DNA of 64,000 nucleotides, taken from Haematococcus lacustris (taxonomy: Eukaryota; Chlorophyta; Chlorophyceae; Chlamydomonadales; Haematococcaceae). The position numbers and the translations under genes were made by a program. A model generated the notes under the pieces. The model was given only the letters and a program-made list of their open reading frames with translations, did not search any database and was not told the origin of the DNA. Positions 1-10,018 of the stretch are shown here, in pieces. The DNA is taken from the NCBI GenBank assembly GCA_030144725.1, contig JASKMD010000031.1:8715823-8779822 (forward strand). Reading direction: 5' to 3'. The first letter of the stretch is position 1; each line of letters begins with the position of its first letter.

Positions 1-325
1 CCCTGCCGCCCCTGCCGCCCCTGCCGCCCCTGCCACCCCTGCCACCCCTGCCACCCCTGCCGCCCCTGCCACCCCTGCCGCCCCTGCCACCCCTGCCGCC
101 CCTGCCACCCCTGCCGCCCCTGCCACCCCTGCCGCCCCTGCCACCCCTGCCGCCCCTGCCGCCCCTGCCGCCCCTGCCACCCCTGCCGCCCCTGCCACCC
201 CTGCCACCCCTGCCGCCCCTGCCGCCCCTGCCGCCCCTGCCACCCCTGCCGCCCCTGCCACCCCTGCCGCCCCTGCCACCCCTGCCGCCCCTGCCGCCCC
301 TGCCACCCCTGCCGCCCCTGCCCTG
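1..325. repeat. Decamer minisatellite (CCCCTGCCRC)n
   Basis: A tandem 10-bp unit, CCCCTGCCGC alternating irregularly with CCCCTGCCAC, fills the left edge of the window and breaks down near 325 into a CCCTGC-rich tail. It lies upstream of a MutS exon and is best read as intronic satellite of that gene. The array continues beyond the left edge. Confidence 0.9.
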
Positions 326-510
326 CATCTAGACATGCTGAGGAGTGTGGCCCCTGTGCCTGTCAGCTGGTGCCCTGCCCTTCCACCCCTTCCATGGACT
401 GGACCTGGTACTGCCCTGCCCTGCTGTGCCTGGCACAGTACACTGCACATCTCTTCCTACTGACCCACTCCCACGCAACACATGGGCCAGGGTGTGTGAT
501 GCTTACCCAG

Positions 511-3500
511 GTGCGCATGACCGCATCATGGCTGGGGAATCCACCTTCCGGGTAGAGATGGCAGAGACGGCCGCGGGACTGGCTGGGGCCTCCCCTTCCT
601 CCTTGCTCGTCCTTGATGGTGAGCTGCTCGCACTGCAAAGTGTGATGTACACAGGGTAACCTCCGCCTGCTGGTCTCATAACCGTTTGGGAGGTGGTTCC
701 GCAGAGTTGGGACGCGGCACGGCAACCCATGACGGCCTGGCTCTTGCGTACGCGGTGCTGCGCCATTTGGCCGATGGCGTGCGCTGCCGTTCCTTGTTCG
801 CAACACATTACCAGGAGTTGACCTGCGAACCCGCGCTGAGGTCTGCGGTCGTCTTGGCGCACATGGCGCATGAGTACACAGCGGAGGGCGAGTTCAAGCC
901 GCTGCATGCCCTGAGACCAGGCGCCGCTCCAGAGGTAAGCGCGCAGCCCGACGAAGACATGTTTCAGTGACTCTGGCTTCTCGAGGCTGTGCCGTACGAT
1001 GCCGTTTGTGCATTCCTACGGAGCAGACGCCGCTGTCTGAATCTGCCTCGTCCGCCACCAGATGCGTTGCCGTCGTCGCAGGGAAGCAACGGCATCGCGG
1101 TGGCGGCTCTGGCGGGGCTTCCGCCAGCTGTAACGGAACGTGCGCGCATCCACAGTGATCGGCTCGTGCGGGTGAGGGTCCCTGCGTACACTCCATCACG
1201 CAAGCGCTGGTTGCTGACGTGCGAATACCTCAGGACGTCTGCAAGCACCACAGATGTTGCACACTACATTGTTGCAGGTGATGCAAGAGAGGCAGCGGCG
1301 GCGTGCACAGAGGATGGGGCATGCGCCGAACGACGCGTGCGAACATCACGTTGAAGTGATGCGGGTCGTGGCGGAGGTGGTCGGTGTAGTGGGGATGTCA
1401 GTCCAAGACCACTTGCCTAGGTTATACTTGTTTAGTGTGACCAGCCTTGCTTAGGCTGCGTGGTGCACCTGTGAAGTTGGCACGGCTGTGCCCCTTCACA
1501 GGTATGGTGTCGTTCTATCTGTTGCACGTAGGGCGTCAGCCTCTAGTGCACCGCTTATGCATCTGTACTTGTGTTCTTCCTTCAACTAATGTAATTGGCA
1601 CGGCTGTGCCCCTTCACAGGTTATGGGCCCACTCACTTCAATGTGCGGGACTCCGGAAACCAGTTGGTGTGCACCAAGCCGTACCTCGTAAGACTCGCTT
1701 GGTGAGCGCACCGGTGAGCAGAGGAGGGTGCTAAGATGCAGGCCGCAGCTGGGATAGCCAAGCTGAACGGGGACAACTGGTATCAGTGGGAATTTGATGT
1801 GCAGAACGCGCTAGTGTTATGCGGGCTAGATGCAGCTATTTGTGCGCCAGCGCCTGCGGGGTTGGGCACGGGTGGGACGGATCAGGGTAGGTCGGGAGTA
1901 GAGGCTGCGGCCACTCCTGACCCTGAGGCCGTGCCGACTGCAGCGCTGTCAGCTTCCATCAATGCGCGTGCACACGCTTTCATCAGCAGCACAGTTAATG
2001 CTGCAAAGTACCGCTTTGTTTGCCAGAGCTGCAGCACAGCCCGCGAGTTGTGGCAGAAGCTCAAGGCTATGCACGTCAGCAAGGTGCTGGCGAGCAGCTC
2101 CGTCCTCATACAACAAATGTCGATGATCAGAATGCAGCCTGGTCAGCCTGTGCAGGAGTATTGGCAGCATGCGCAAGAGCTAGACCAGCAGATTGCAGCC
2201 TGCTCCGCCCCAGACAAGCCCTTCCACAACTCCTTCTCTTTGGCTGTGCTTGGACTGTCCGCTGACTTTGATTCAGTGGCCAATCAGCTGCTTGCAGAGG
2301 AAAGCACGCTCACCTTCGACAAGGCACTCCCCCGCCTCCTCGTGCAAGAGCGTGTGTTGATATCCCGCAGGCAAGCTGCTGGCCTGGCCCTCTCAGCGAG
2401 GCCTGGTGGCAGCAGAGACAGATCCAGCAACAGGGGCATAGGGGCAGGATCAGATGGTGGTGGTGGCAGCCGAAGCGGGGGGGACAGGGGCAAGGGGCAT
2501 GGGCGCCGCAGCAAGGCTGACAGCGAGTGCTACAACTGCGGGCAATTTGGCCACTATGCTTATGAGTGCCCCCGCGCCAGTGTGTCTTCTGATCGCAGGG
2601 ACAGCCCCTCCCACTCCCCGCATGCTGACCGCAGCCGGGGGGACAGGCCCACCACACCTGGCCCAAGGGGTAGGGATTCTGGGCTGCCGGACAGCCGCAC
2701 CCGCCGCTCCCCGTCGCCACTGCGTCACCGCAGCAGTCTGGCTTTCTCTGGGCACTCCGGCGCTGATGCGGCGCTGGCGGTAGCGCCAAACCTACTCAAG
2801 GGTCAGTGGTTGGTGGATTCTGGTTGCAGTACCCACCTGACGCCTCATATTGAGCTGTTGCGTGACTACCAGCCCCTCCGCGCCCCTCACCACATCGTAT
2901 GCGGCAATGGCAGCACTATGACAGCAGCTGGCCAGGGGTCAGTGGTGTTTGAGGGGGCTGGTGGGAGCATGGTGTTGCGCAATGTGTTGCACGTGCCCGA
3001 TGCAGAAGGCAGCCTTTTGTCAGTGGGCAAAGCAGCCAGGGCTGGGGGTGAGGTTGTGTTCACAGGGCAGGGTTGCAGCATCCACATGCCTGGGGCTGAC
3101 CACAGCATCAAGGCTCGCATGGTTGTTGGGGACTTGTTCCTTCTCAACAGCAAGCCTGTGCCCTTAGGTGACAGCAGTGTCAGCATGTCAGCGCGCTCGT
3201 GCGATGACCCGCGGCTCATGCACTTCCGCCTAGGCCACCCGGGGTATCGGCAGCTGGCCAGGGCAGTTCGTGAAGACATGCTGCTGGGCACCAGCGTCAG
3301 AGCGGCTCAGTGCGAAGCCATTGCGGACAGCGGTGGGGTGTGTGAGCCTTGTGTGCTGGGCAAGCAGCACCGCTTCGTTGCCGTACAGCATCCAGGGCTG
3401 GGGCTGCCTGTCAAGCGGCCGCTTGCGCTCGTGCACAGCGATGTTTGCGGTCCTTTTGACTGCCCCACTCCCTCGGGCAACCTGTACTTTGTCACTGTCC

Positions 3501-5605
3501 TCGATGAGTATAGCGGGCTGGTGGCAGTGGAGCTGATTAGGCAGAAGTCAGCAGCAGCTCAAGCCATCATAGTGTGTCTCACAGAGCTGCAGCGCCAGTC
3601 TGGGCACACCGTCAAAGCCCTCCGCACAGATAGGGGGGGTGAGTTCACGGGGGGGGAGCTGCAAGCGTGGCTGCGGGCAGAAGGGGTGATCCATCAGCAA
3701 ACCGCTCCCTACAGCCCCGAAATGAATGGCAGCGCGGAACGCATAAACCGCACTCTCGAAGAGTGTGTCCGGGCAATGACACAGGCCGCCGGCACCCCCA
3801 AGCACTTGTGGGGTGAAGCCCTTCGCACAGCTGCAGACCTGCACAACCTCAGTGCCGTGTCGGGCAAGCCTTGCACTCCCCATGAGCTCATGTTTGGCGT
3901 CAAGCCTGATGTGTCGCACTTGCGGGTGTGGGGCTGCCCGGCATATGTGCATGACCCCATGCCTGCCAGCAAGCTGGACAGCCGCTCTGTAAAGGGTGTG
4001 TTTGTTGGCTACGAGCGGGGGGGAAAGGCTTACCGGGTTTGGGCTGGGGGCAGGATCTACGTCAGCAAGTCTGTGGTGTTTGACGAGCAAACCGTCCTGC
4101 AACGCTTTGTGCCTCATGCTGTTCTTGCACCCGCTGAGCTGGCTGCCCCGCCTTTGGGCGATGCATCCAGGGGGGGAGTAGGCTCAGGTGGTGCGGTCAG
4201 CAGCAACAGCGGCAGCGAGGGTAGCAGGGGAGGGGCCCCTGCCGTCACCCCCATCACTCAGGTAAGCAGCAACAGCGGCAGCGAGGGTAGTAGGGGAAGG
4301 GCCCCTGCTGTCACTCCCATCGCCCATGTCAGCAGCAGCAGCGGCAGTGGGGGACAAGCGGGCAGTGTGGGTGATCCCCTTGCTGCCCCGGGTAGTCTAG
4401 GTGGCGTTGGGGGTAGCTTAAGTGAGGCTGGTGTGGCAGGCTTAGGTGGGGACGGAGCAGGGGGAATGGAGCGCACGCCTGAGTCTTTGGCTGCGCCCGC
4501 ACCTGAGCAAGCACCGCCTGTGCTGCGCCGAGGCGAGCGTGTGCGCAAAGCTGTCAGATTTGATGACTACGACACCATGTGCTATTCAGCACGTAATGGT
4601 AGCTGCAGCAACAATGAGGGTGTTGGGAGCAGTGGGAGAGGGAGGGGAGAGTGTGGTTTTGGTGGGCAGCAAGGCAGCTTCAGTCAGCTTCTCCACCAAG
4701 CGCCGCTTCAGCAAGGCTCTGTCAAGGCGAGAAGCTGAGGAGTGGGGCCGCGCCATGGATGCCAAGATGGCCAGAGTGCAACTCCCGCCAGCTGCCTCTT
4801 CCCTATGGCACGAGGCTGGTGATGAAGGGTAAGCACCTCAACGAGCCGGAACATGCTGACCAAGGCGCTTCCTGGCAAGAAGTTTCTGGCATGCAAGGAA
4901 GGCATGGGAGTGGGCTAGAGTCAGCCTGGTGGGACAGGCCAGCTTATGCTGTGACCTGTGGTTTGGTGGCATGTCTGCGTACAGCGGTCGAGCCTCTTTG
5001 AAGTCTGCAATTCATGTGTCATGGTGCAGCTTTTGTTAGAAGTGCCTACCTGTCTTGTCTGTACCTGCTAGCTTGCATGCGCTCTACACTTGTTGCTTCA
5101 TCATCTGCTATTACATAGTGCTCACATGTCATCTCCTCCTAACAACATATCACTAAGTCATCTTCTTCATTTCTGCTTGTGAGCTTGCATGAACACGCAT
5201 GGTCTCTTGCATGTAGTCTCTTTTCTTATGACGTGCCTTCACTTGGCTTCATGGTCTAGGCCTGAGTGGGAGTGTAGTGGGGATGTCAGTCCAAGACCAC
5301 TTGCCTAGGTTATACTTGTTTAGTGTGACCAGCCTTGCTTAGGCTGCGTGGTGCACCTGTGAAGTTGGCACGGCTGTGCCCCTTCACAGGTATGGTGTCG
5401 TTCTATCTGTTGCACGTAGGGCGTCAGCCTCTAGTGCACCGCTTATGCATCTGTACTTGTGTTCTTCCTTCAACTAATGTAATTGGCACGGCTGTGCCCC
5501 TTCACAGTCGGTGCGCTAAAGCGCCTCGCGCCTTCCAACTCGCGTATGGTGAAAGCGCAGGGTTTGGCTAGCCTTCGCCTCGCATGGCAAAGGCTTCAGG
5601 CATGA
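511..5605 (+). CDS. MutS homologue (MSH6/MSH7-like), 3' part, disrupted by a retrotransposon
   Basis: This is the C-terminal ATPase part of a eukaryotic MutS homologue, which binds DNA mismatches in the nucleus. Exons 511-618, 705-934, 1082-1171 and 1278-1384, resumed at 5512-5605, join in phase. The 618/705 junction (GAT-G plus AG) rebuilds the Walker B/signature motif DELGRGT. Upstream is RIMAGESTF, downstream FATHYQELT and an ALAGLP segment like the MutS dimer interface. Splice sites are GT-AG (GTGAGC, GTAAGC, GTGAGG). The P-loop exon lies left of the window. A Copia element sits inside the last exon after codon GGT. Without it the frame continues for 30 codons to TGA at 5603-5605. With it, the frame reads 22 LTR-encoded residues to TAG at 1452-1454. 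The HMA and LxPGA context recalls plant MSH7/MSH6, but the paralogue is not certain. MutS identity is firm. Confidence 0.85.
1385..1618 (+). repeat. 5' LTR of the Copia element
   Basis: A 234-bp direct repeat of 5273-5506, starting TGTAGTGGGG and ending CCCCTTCACA. A 24-bp-scale internal motif, GGCACGGCTGTGCCCC plus TTCACA, occurs twice within it (near 1479-1501 and 1595-1618) and contains the palindrome GGCACGGCTGTGCC. This could be a regulatory or RNA-structure element. Confidence 0.93.
1619..1631 (+). other. Primer-binding site matching the tRNA-iMet anticodon arm
   Basis: GGTTATGGGCCCA follows the 5' LTR with no spacer. It is complementary to the anticodon stem-loop of eukaryotic initiator tRNA (core CCCAUAACC), not to a tRNA 3' end. 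This is the half-tRNA priming arrangement known for Drosophila copia. The second Copia relic has the same 13 bases at 59186-59198. Confidence 0.8.
1736..4738 (+). CDS. Copia Gag-protease-integrase polyprotein (no reverse transcriptase)
   Basis: One open frame of 1000 residues. Residues 1-230 are a Gag/UBN2-type region beginning with the [11 protein letters not shown] signature. A CCHC zinc knuckle ([14 protein letters not shown]) is near residues 265-278. The aspartic protease motif [10 protein letters not shown] is near 359. A GAG-pre-integrase HHCC region contains [10 protein letters not shown] and [11 protein letters not shown]. The integrase catalytic triad is D569 (HSDVCGPF), D632 (RTDRGGEF) and E668 (GSAERINRT), giving DX35E. 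After a low-complexity linker the frame stops where reverse transcriptase would begin. The start follows AGGAGGGTGCTAAG and is the first ATG after the primer site. The intact triad means the integrase could still be active. Confidence 0.9.
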   Translation: MQAAAGIAKLNGDNWYQWEFDVQNALVLCGLDAAICAPAPAGLGTGGTDQGRSGVEAAATPDPEAVPTAALSASINARAHAFISSTVNAAKYRFVCQSCSTARELWQKLKAMHVSKVLASSSVLIQQMSMIRMQPGQPVQEYWQHAQELDQQIAACSAPDKPFHNSFSLAVLGLSADFDSVANQLLAEESTLTFDKALPRLLVQERVLISRRQAAGLALSARPGGSRDRSSNRGIGAGSDGGGGSRSGGDRGKGHGRRSKADSECYNCGQFGHYAYECPRASVSSDRRDSPSHSPHADRSRGDRPTTPGPRGRDSGLPDSRTRRSPSPLRHRSSLAFSGHSGADAALAVAPNLLKGQWLVDSGCSTHLTPHIELLRDYQPLRAPHHIVCGNGSTMTAAGQGSVVFEGAGGSMVLRNVLHVPDAEGSLLSVGKAARAGGEVVFTGQGCSIHMPGADHSIKARMVVGDLFLLNSKPVPLGDSSVSMSARSCDDPRLMHFRLGHPGYRQLARAVREDMLLGTSVRAAQCEAIADSGGVCEPCVLGKQHRFVAVQHPGLGLPVKRPLALVHSDVCGPFDCPTPSGNLYFVTVLDEYSGLVAVELIRQKSAAAQAIIVCLTELQRQSGHTVKALRTDRGGEFTGGELQAWLRAEGVIHQQTAPYSPEMNGSAERINRTLEECVRAMTQAAGTPKHLWGEALRTAADLHNLSAVSGKPCTPHELMFGVKPDVSHLRVWGCPAYVHDPMPASKLDSRSVKGVFVGYERGGKAYRVWAGGRIYVSKSVVFDEQTVLQRFVPHAVLAPAELAAPPLGDASRGGVGSGGAVSSNSGSEGSRGGAPAVTPITQVSSNSGSEGSRGRAPAVTPIAHVSSSSGSGGQAGSVGDPLAAPGSLGGVGGSLSEAGVAGLGGDGAGGMERTPESLAAPAPEQAPPVLRRGERVRKAVRFDDYDTMCYSARNGSCSNNEGVGSSGRGRGECGFGGQQGSFSQLLHQAPLQQGSVKARS
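4739..4918 (+). pseudogene. Deleted reverse transcriptase/RNase H remnant of the Copia element
   Basis: In shifted frames, the first ~30 residues typical of Copia reverse transcriptase are seen ([15 protein letters not shown], near 4730-4775). They are followed within about 80 bp by the typical C-terminal end of RNase H ([17 protein letters not shown], 4850-4900) and a TAG at 4916-4918. Roughly a thousand or more bases expected between them are missing. The frame also shifts relative to the upstream polyprotein. An internal deletion of pol is the simplest reading. Confidence 0.75.
5264..5272 (+). other. Polypurine tract
   Basis: GAGTGGGAG sits immediately before the 3' LTR (5273), the position expected for plus-strand DNA priming. 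The noncoding stretch 4919-5263 between the remnant pol and this tract is T-rich and shows no frame. Confidence 0.7.
5273..5506 (+). repeat. 3' LTR of the Copia element
   Basis: A direct repeat of 1385-1618 with the same TG and CA ends, followed by the second copy of the GTCGG target duplication. Confidence 0.93.
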
Positions 5606-7132
5606 GGAGGGACCCCCACTCGCCTTCCGCCAAGTCCTTTACAGTATACGGTGCGGCGCCGAGCGCGATGACACGGAGAGGGCCACGTCCTCCACAAGGT
5701 GATCAATGGAATGCTAGCTTTACATGGCAAGTCATACAAATCATACCATCTGCTGATACAAGCTGCCTAAACACCAGGCACTTCCATGCTTTGCAAACAG
5801 AGACGTGCAGGTCATGCAAGCGGTTGATGCCCAGAGGTACCCATGCAGCGCAATCAGTGCTAGTTTGGCAATGCAGCTGTGGCTACCTGCTGCTAAGTGT
5901 ATTTGTGTACATACTTCTTTGAATGATACCTGAGCCCACATACACAAGGTCATCAATGACATCCAGAGGTTGGCGGTGCGATTGAAGGCGATAGTTGCTT
6001 TCACAACGAGGAGGCAAGGCATGGGTGGATTGAAACAGACATGCAAAACAGAAAGCAAGATGGCAACTGGACTAAAGGCGAAGGAGCAGGCAAAACAGGA
6101 GGAACAGCAAACTTGGAATTGAGAAGAGGCAAACACCGCGACAAGGACAAAGGCCAACCGAAGCTTCTTTTAAGCATGTCAAAGAAGGTTAGGGAATAAG
6201 GCCGAGATTAAAAGTCTGTGAGGTGTGAGCAGGTGTGAGAAGGAAGAGTGATGCTAAGGGAACCGTTGAGGGTAGGAACGAAGGGGTGGGGTTAGGCAAG
6301 GTCCCAACCAGGAGGGGTTGGGATGGGCATGCTTAGAACCAGGGGTGGCCCCACAATGGGCGTTTCACATCACTGCACAGCTTAGCGGCCCCAGCCGCAG
6401 AGGCCACGCTCCATGACGCCCTGGCTCTGACTTGCAGCCACAGATCTGCATGCCACATGTCAGATTGCACAACAGGCGTGCACTGAGAGTGAGACCTACT
6501 CACACAGCACTGGCAACATGCGATGCAAGGCAAGGGAAGGAGAAGCCGAGTGATGCAGCATCACCAACGTAAACCTAGTGAAGGGTGTTGTGGCCGTCGG
6601 GCCGGGCTGAGAGTGACCCCCCATAACCCCATGCCATGGTGCTGCGCACAGTGGTGAAATGTGCATGGGAGCAGGTAGAGCATGGCTGTCATGACACCAG
6701 GCACCCAGAGACAGGGTGATACAGGGGCTGGCCCTGGATGTAGCAAACAGAGCTGCAAAGCACGGCCCAGGTCCTGGCAGCACACTGCTGGTTGCTGCTG
6801 CTGACAGAGACCCTCAGCAGGGGCAACCAGCAATGGGCCAGGACGTTCCGAGTCAGGGCTGCAATGGTTCGTGGTGGTGGAGGGAGATCACACAGCTGCT
6901 AACAGCACCTGCAAGCACAAGGCTGCCCAAGATCCCAGCCGCACACTGCTGGCTGCTGTCAACAGTGGCCAACACGCCCTCTCGCACAAGGAACAAACAA
7001 ACAAATGCACACTCACATGTGCGCGTGGGCAAGGCAGCCGGTATCGAGCTGCAATGCTCTCCTCGTCCCACAGCTCAGCTGTCCAGCTGGCGTGCCTCAC
7101 TCTGCAATGATAACCATGGGGCAGCAGGCGCC
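5606..7132. other. Intergenic region, no supported gene
   Basis: Downstream of the MutS-homologue stop. Short frames exist on both strands (for example 5741-6157 minus) but have no recognisable motif, no splice partners and no codon pattern that sets them apart. I see no RNA gene. Confidence 0.5.
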
Positions 7133-7368
7133 GGGCTGGGCTGGGCTGGGCTGGGCTGGGCTGGGCTGGGCTGGGCTGGGCTGGGCTGGGCTGGGCTGGG
7201 CTGGGCTGGGCTGGGCTGGGCTGGGCTGGGCTGGGCTGGGCTGGGCTGGGCTGGGCTGGGCTGGGCTGGGCTGGGCTGGGCTGGGCTGGGCTGGGCTGGG
7301 CTGGGCTGGGCTGGGCTGGGCTGGGCTGGGCTGGGCTGGGCCGGGCCGGGCTGGGCTGGGCTGGGCTG
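7133..7368. repeat. GGGCT pentamer array
   Basis: About 47 tandem units of GGGCT, pure except for two C-substituted units (GGGCC) at about 7341-7350. The array is followed by three imperfect CTTCAGCTGCAAG-type units to about 7425. It is open in several frames and produces a spurious Gly-Leu-Gly-Trp-Ala protein. Confidence 0.95.
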
Positions 7369-7859
7369 CCTTCAGCTGCAAGCTGCCTTCAGCTTCAAGC
7401 CGCCTTCAGCTGCAAGCAGCCTGCAGCCACTTTTGTGCGCATGTGTGTCACCGAGTTGCTTGCAGCTGTGTCATGGTGGATGGGTGTCAGTGTAGGGTGT
7501 GTGGTCTGACCGCCTTTCGCTGCTGGAACCCTGTCCTGGCAGCACCGCCCGGCAAAAAACAAGGGTGCCTGCCGCCATCTTATCATAACAGGCACATACC
7601 CGGCTTCAGGCTGCCATAATCTGGCTATTGGCCGCAACGCTGGGGTCCCAGGGACCTGATACGTTGGAACCCATCCACACTGATTGCCCTTGCTTGTGAT
7701 GGGCCCTGCCCTTGCTGCTTGATCTGTTTGATCTGCCTATTGATGCAGTGAGCGTGCTTTGCACCACATGAGCACGTCGCAACTCGCTTCAGCAGGCAGC
7801 ACCAGCGCCAACATTGCCCCCATGCCAGACCATTCTCCTTCCATGCTGGTGCAGCACAC
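7369..7859. other. Downstream flank of the methyltransferase gene
   Basis: No domain is recognisable. It may hold the last, unresolved coding exon(s) and 3' UTR of the minus-strand methyltransferase gene that ends near here. Confidence 0.4.
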
Positions 7860-9386
7860 CTCGTCAGAGTAGCGTGCTTGTTTTCAAATGTCTTGTGGTG
7901 TAGCTGCACGCCCTTTGCCGCCGCAGCCGTACGGTCCTCAGCAGTAGGCGGGCAGTTCATGATGAGCTGGCTGCCGGGCGCACTCAGCTCATAGGTGCAC
8001 CTGGGGAGGTTGAGGTGGGAGGGGCCCAGGCAAAGCCTGGCTGTCACCGGCATGGCCAGGGCTGGTCTTTGCTGCACGCAGCTCAGCTCCTGCACCTGGG
8101 TCAGGATGCATGCCACCACCTCCTTGGCTGGGTGCACAAGCCAAGGTGCACATGAGCTCAAGGCCTGCTTGGGCCAATTCAACCGCTGCCCTCACCTCCT
8201 GAGCTGCCCTGCAGCTTCAGTGGCCTCAGCCTTCACACCCACTGTGCAGCACTGGAGCAGCAGCGCCCTGCCGCCTGGCTCTGCCTGCCTCTCCCCTCTG
8301 ACCCCTGACCCCTCCTCCCCCGCTGACCTCAGCAGCCTTCTGGCCTGGCGGCGTGTGAGGTAGCCGATTAGCCCCTCCATCAGCCACACTGTGGGTTGGT
8401 CCGCCTGGAAGCCAGCCTGGGCCAGGGCGCTGCGCAGCTGGTGGGGCCGGGCCAGGTCAGCCACCAGGGCGTGGCGCGCGTGGCAGGCCAGGGGCAGGGC
8501 GCCCAGCACGCGCTGCTTCAGGGGCTCCAGGGCGCCGGAGTCAACCTCAAACACAACAGTGCCGGAGGGCCAGCTCAGCCGCCAGGCGCGAGCGTCAAGG
8601 CCAGCGCCCAGGATCACCACCTGATGCAGCCCCATGCTGCCGCTGCTGCTGGCCAGGGGCAGACTGGGGGCTGCTGGGATAGGGGAGGACCTGCTGCCGC
8701 TGCCGGCTGCTGGGGTAGGGGACGCCATGGCCTCTAGCAGCTGGTCATCTATGGCCACCGTGCGCACCTGAAGCAAAAGAGCCATCTCTGGGTGTAGTGG
8801 CAAGACATGGCAAGTATGTGGACAGGTATGGGGGGCTGCTCTGCTGGATCCGCTGCGCAGCTGTCAAGGGCGATCCAGGCAGACTGAACAGAAGAAATGC
8901 AGCTTGCACCTGGTTGCATGGGTGCTCCAGGGCAGAATGAAAAGAAGAAAAACAGCCTGCAGCCTGCAACTTTTCTTTCCGCATGGTGTTGCGCTTGGGT
9001 TGCCTTGCTCACCGCCATCATGCTGGGACCGCGCTCATTGTTCCAGCCCTGCATCCCTGAGCTTGACCCCAGCTGGCAGTGGGTGACGAACAGCTTGTCA
9101 AACAGAGGGTTGTAAGGCAGGCCATGAGCACGGTAGTCAAACCCCAGGGGGCTGTCAGGCAGGCCAGCCAGGTCGTCAATGGGGAGCTCTGCTGCTGCCA
9201 GCGCCCCAAGCAGCCTGTAGTAGCTGACCTGCAGGTGGGACAACATGACACAAGCTCTTAATGACAGTGGCGCAGTGCCAAGTTGGGCAGTTGGGGGTGC
9301 AGGCTTGGGTCAGAAACCCTAGCACGACAGACCTGTACAGCTGTCTTCTCGATGGGGCTGAGGTGCGGAAGCATCGCCTCCGCCAT
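7860..9386 (-). CDS. SAM-dependent methyltransferase (leucine carboxyl methyltransferase-like)
   Basis: This is a putative S-adenosylmethionine-dependent methyltransferase of the PF04072 / TIGR00027-like group. The substrate is unknown. Exons on the minus strand are 9386-9333 (18 codons from ATG), 9228-9013 (72 codons), 8767-8328 and 8000 to about 7860. All junctions are GT-AG and keep phase: 0, 0, and AG+G making Arg. The N-terminus reads LSPIEKTAVQ then VSYYRLLGAL. Exon 3 starts VRTVAIDDQLLEA and holds the SAM-binding VVILGAGLDARAW, the acidic VVFEVD strand, and WLMEGLIGYLT. Exon 4 supplies ELSAPGSQLIMNC. This order matches the family. A Ser/Gly/Pro-rich insert lies between IDDQLLEAM and the SAM motif. 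The 3' end is uncertain, since the frame reaches a plausible donor (GTGTGC) at 7859 and a further exon may follow. Confidence 0.75.
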
Positions 9387-9599
9387 TGCTAGCGGGGAGA
9401 AGAGAGCGACAACTCGACAAAAAAGCAGCCTGGGTGGTTATGGGAAACGCCTTCAAATACTGAACGGAGGAACGCCGCTGGTCACATCCGATCACAGGCG
9501 CCGCAGCTCCGCCGCATGCGGAACAGTCCGGCACCCAGTTTGTTCGCCACGCGGGTTTATGAGATTCATCTAGGTCGACGTTTGTAGTCTTACAAGGGG

Positions 9600-9957
9600 T
9601 CCGAGGGTGGCGGAGGGAGGGAGGGCCAGCCATAGCAGTGGATGGTTCACTGGCCACCATACCTCCTCCCTCCCCAGCTGCTGTCAAGACAAGAGCAGGG
9701 CAGCGGGAGCACCCAGGAGAGGGGTGCCCTGGGAGCAGCTTGGGCGCCAGGGCGGCAATACAGGCTGCCACCAGGGTCATGGCCAGCAGGTGCAGGCTCG
9801 GCACTGCCAGGGCGTGGGCCAGGGCGTGTCCGCAGCTGCAGCCGCAGGCCGCAGTGCCGAGGCTGAGGGCCAGGCTCTCTGACGTCACTGAGGGAGCTGG
9901 AGGCAAGGCGGGTGGCAATTGAGGAGTACACAGCGGAATGAACGTCGTAAATCCCAT
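9600..9957 (-). pseudogene. DUF819 family membrane-protein fragment (middle part)
   Basis: The minus strand encodes a segment with alternating hydrophobic helices and family-typical landmarks: LALSLGTAACG, GHALAHALAVPS, then ALAPKLLPGHPSP. This matches the middle of DUF819 (PF05684) membrane proteins. It is followed (9710-9600) by a stretch ending STAMAGPP that is also present at 10535-10620 ahead of the C-terminal half. No C-terminal half follows this fragment, because the next feature is the methyltransferase start at 9386. Either a partial duplicate or a displaced exon of the neighbouring gene. Confidence 0.5.
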
Positions 9958-10018
9958 CGGCGAGACTTGATGGAGCTCAAGGCCAGACCATGGCAGCCCC
10001 TCCCTGCGTTGCTCTGCA

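Larger units (their letters stand above)
1385..5506 (+). mobile_element. Copia-type LTR retrotransposon, complete ends, internally deleted
   Basis: The element is 4122 bp from TG (1385) to CA (5506) and flanked by the 5-bp target duplication GTCGG (1380-1384 and 5507-5511). It has 234-bp LTRs, a primer-binding site directly after the 5' LTR, a purine tract before the 3' LTR, and a gag-protease-integrase reading frame. Domain order (protease, integrase, then the start of reverse transcriptase) is that of the Copia/Pseudoviridae group. Reverse transcriptase and RNase H are almost wholly missing, so it should be non-autonomous, moved in trans by a full-length relative. It is inserted in the sense orientation in a MutS-homologue exon. 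The two LTRs look identical over the stretches I compared, which suggests a recent insertion. Confidence 0.93.

Noticed and set aside
1..325. CRISPR-like regular repeats
   Set aside because: The units are directly adjacent with no unique spacers, so this is a minisatellite. No CRISPR array was seen anywhere in the window.
5741..6157. 138-codon minus-strand frame
   Set aside because: Cys/Ala/Ser-rich with no motif, no codon bias and no context. It is probably chance.
6716..7619. Gly-Leu-Gly-Trp-Ala repeat protein
   Set aside because: Produced by the GGGCT array. No motif or splice support on either side.
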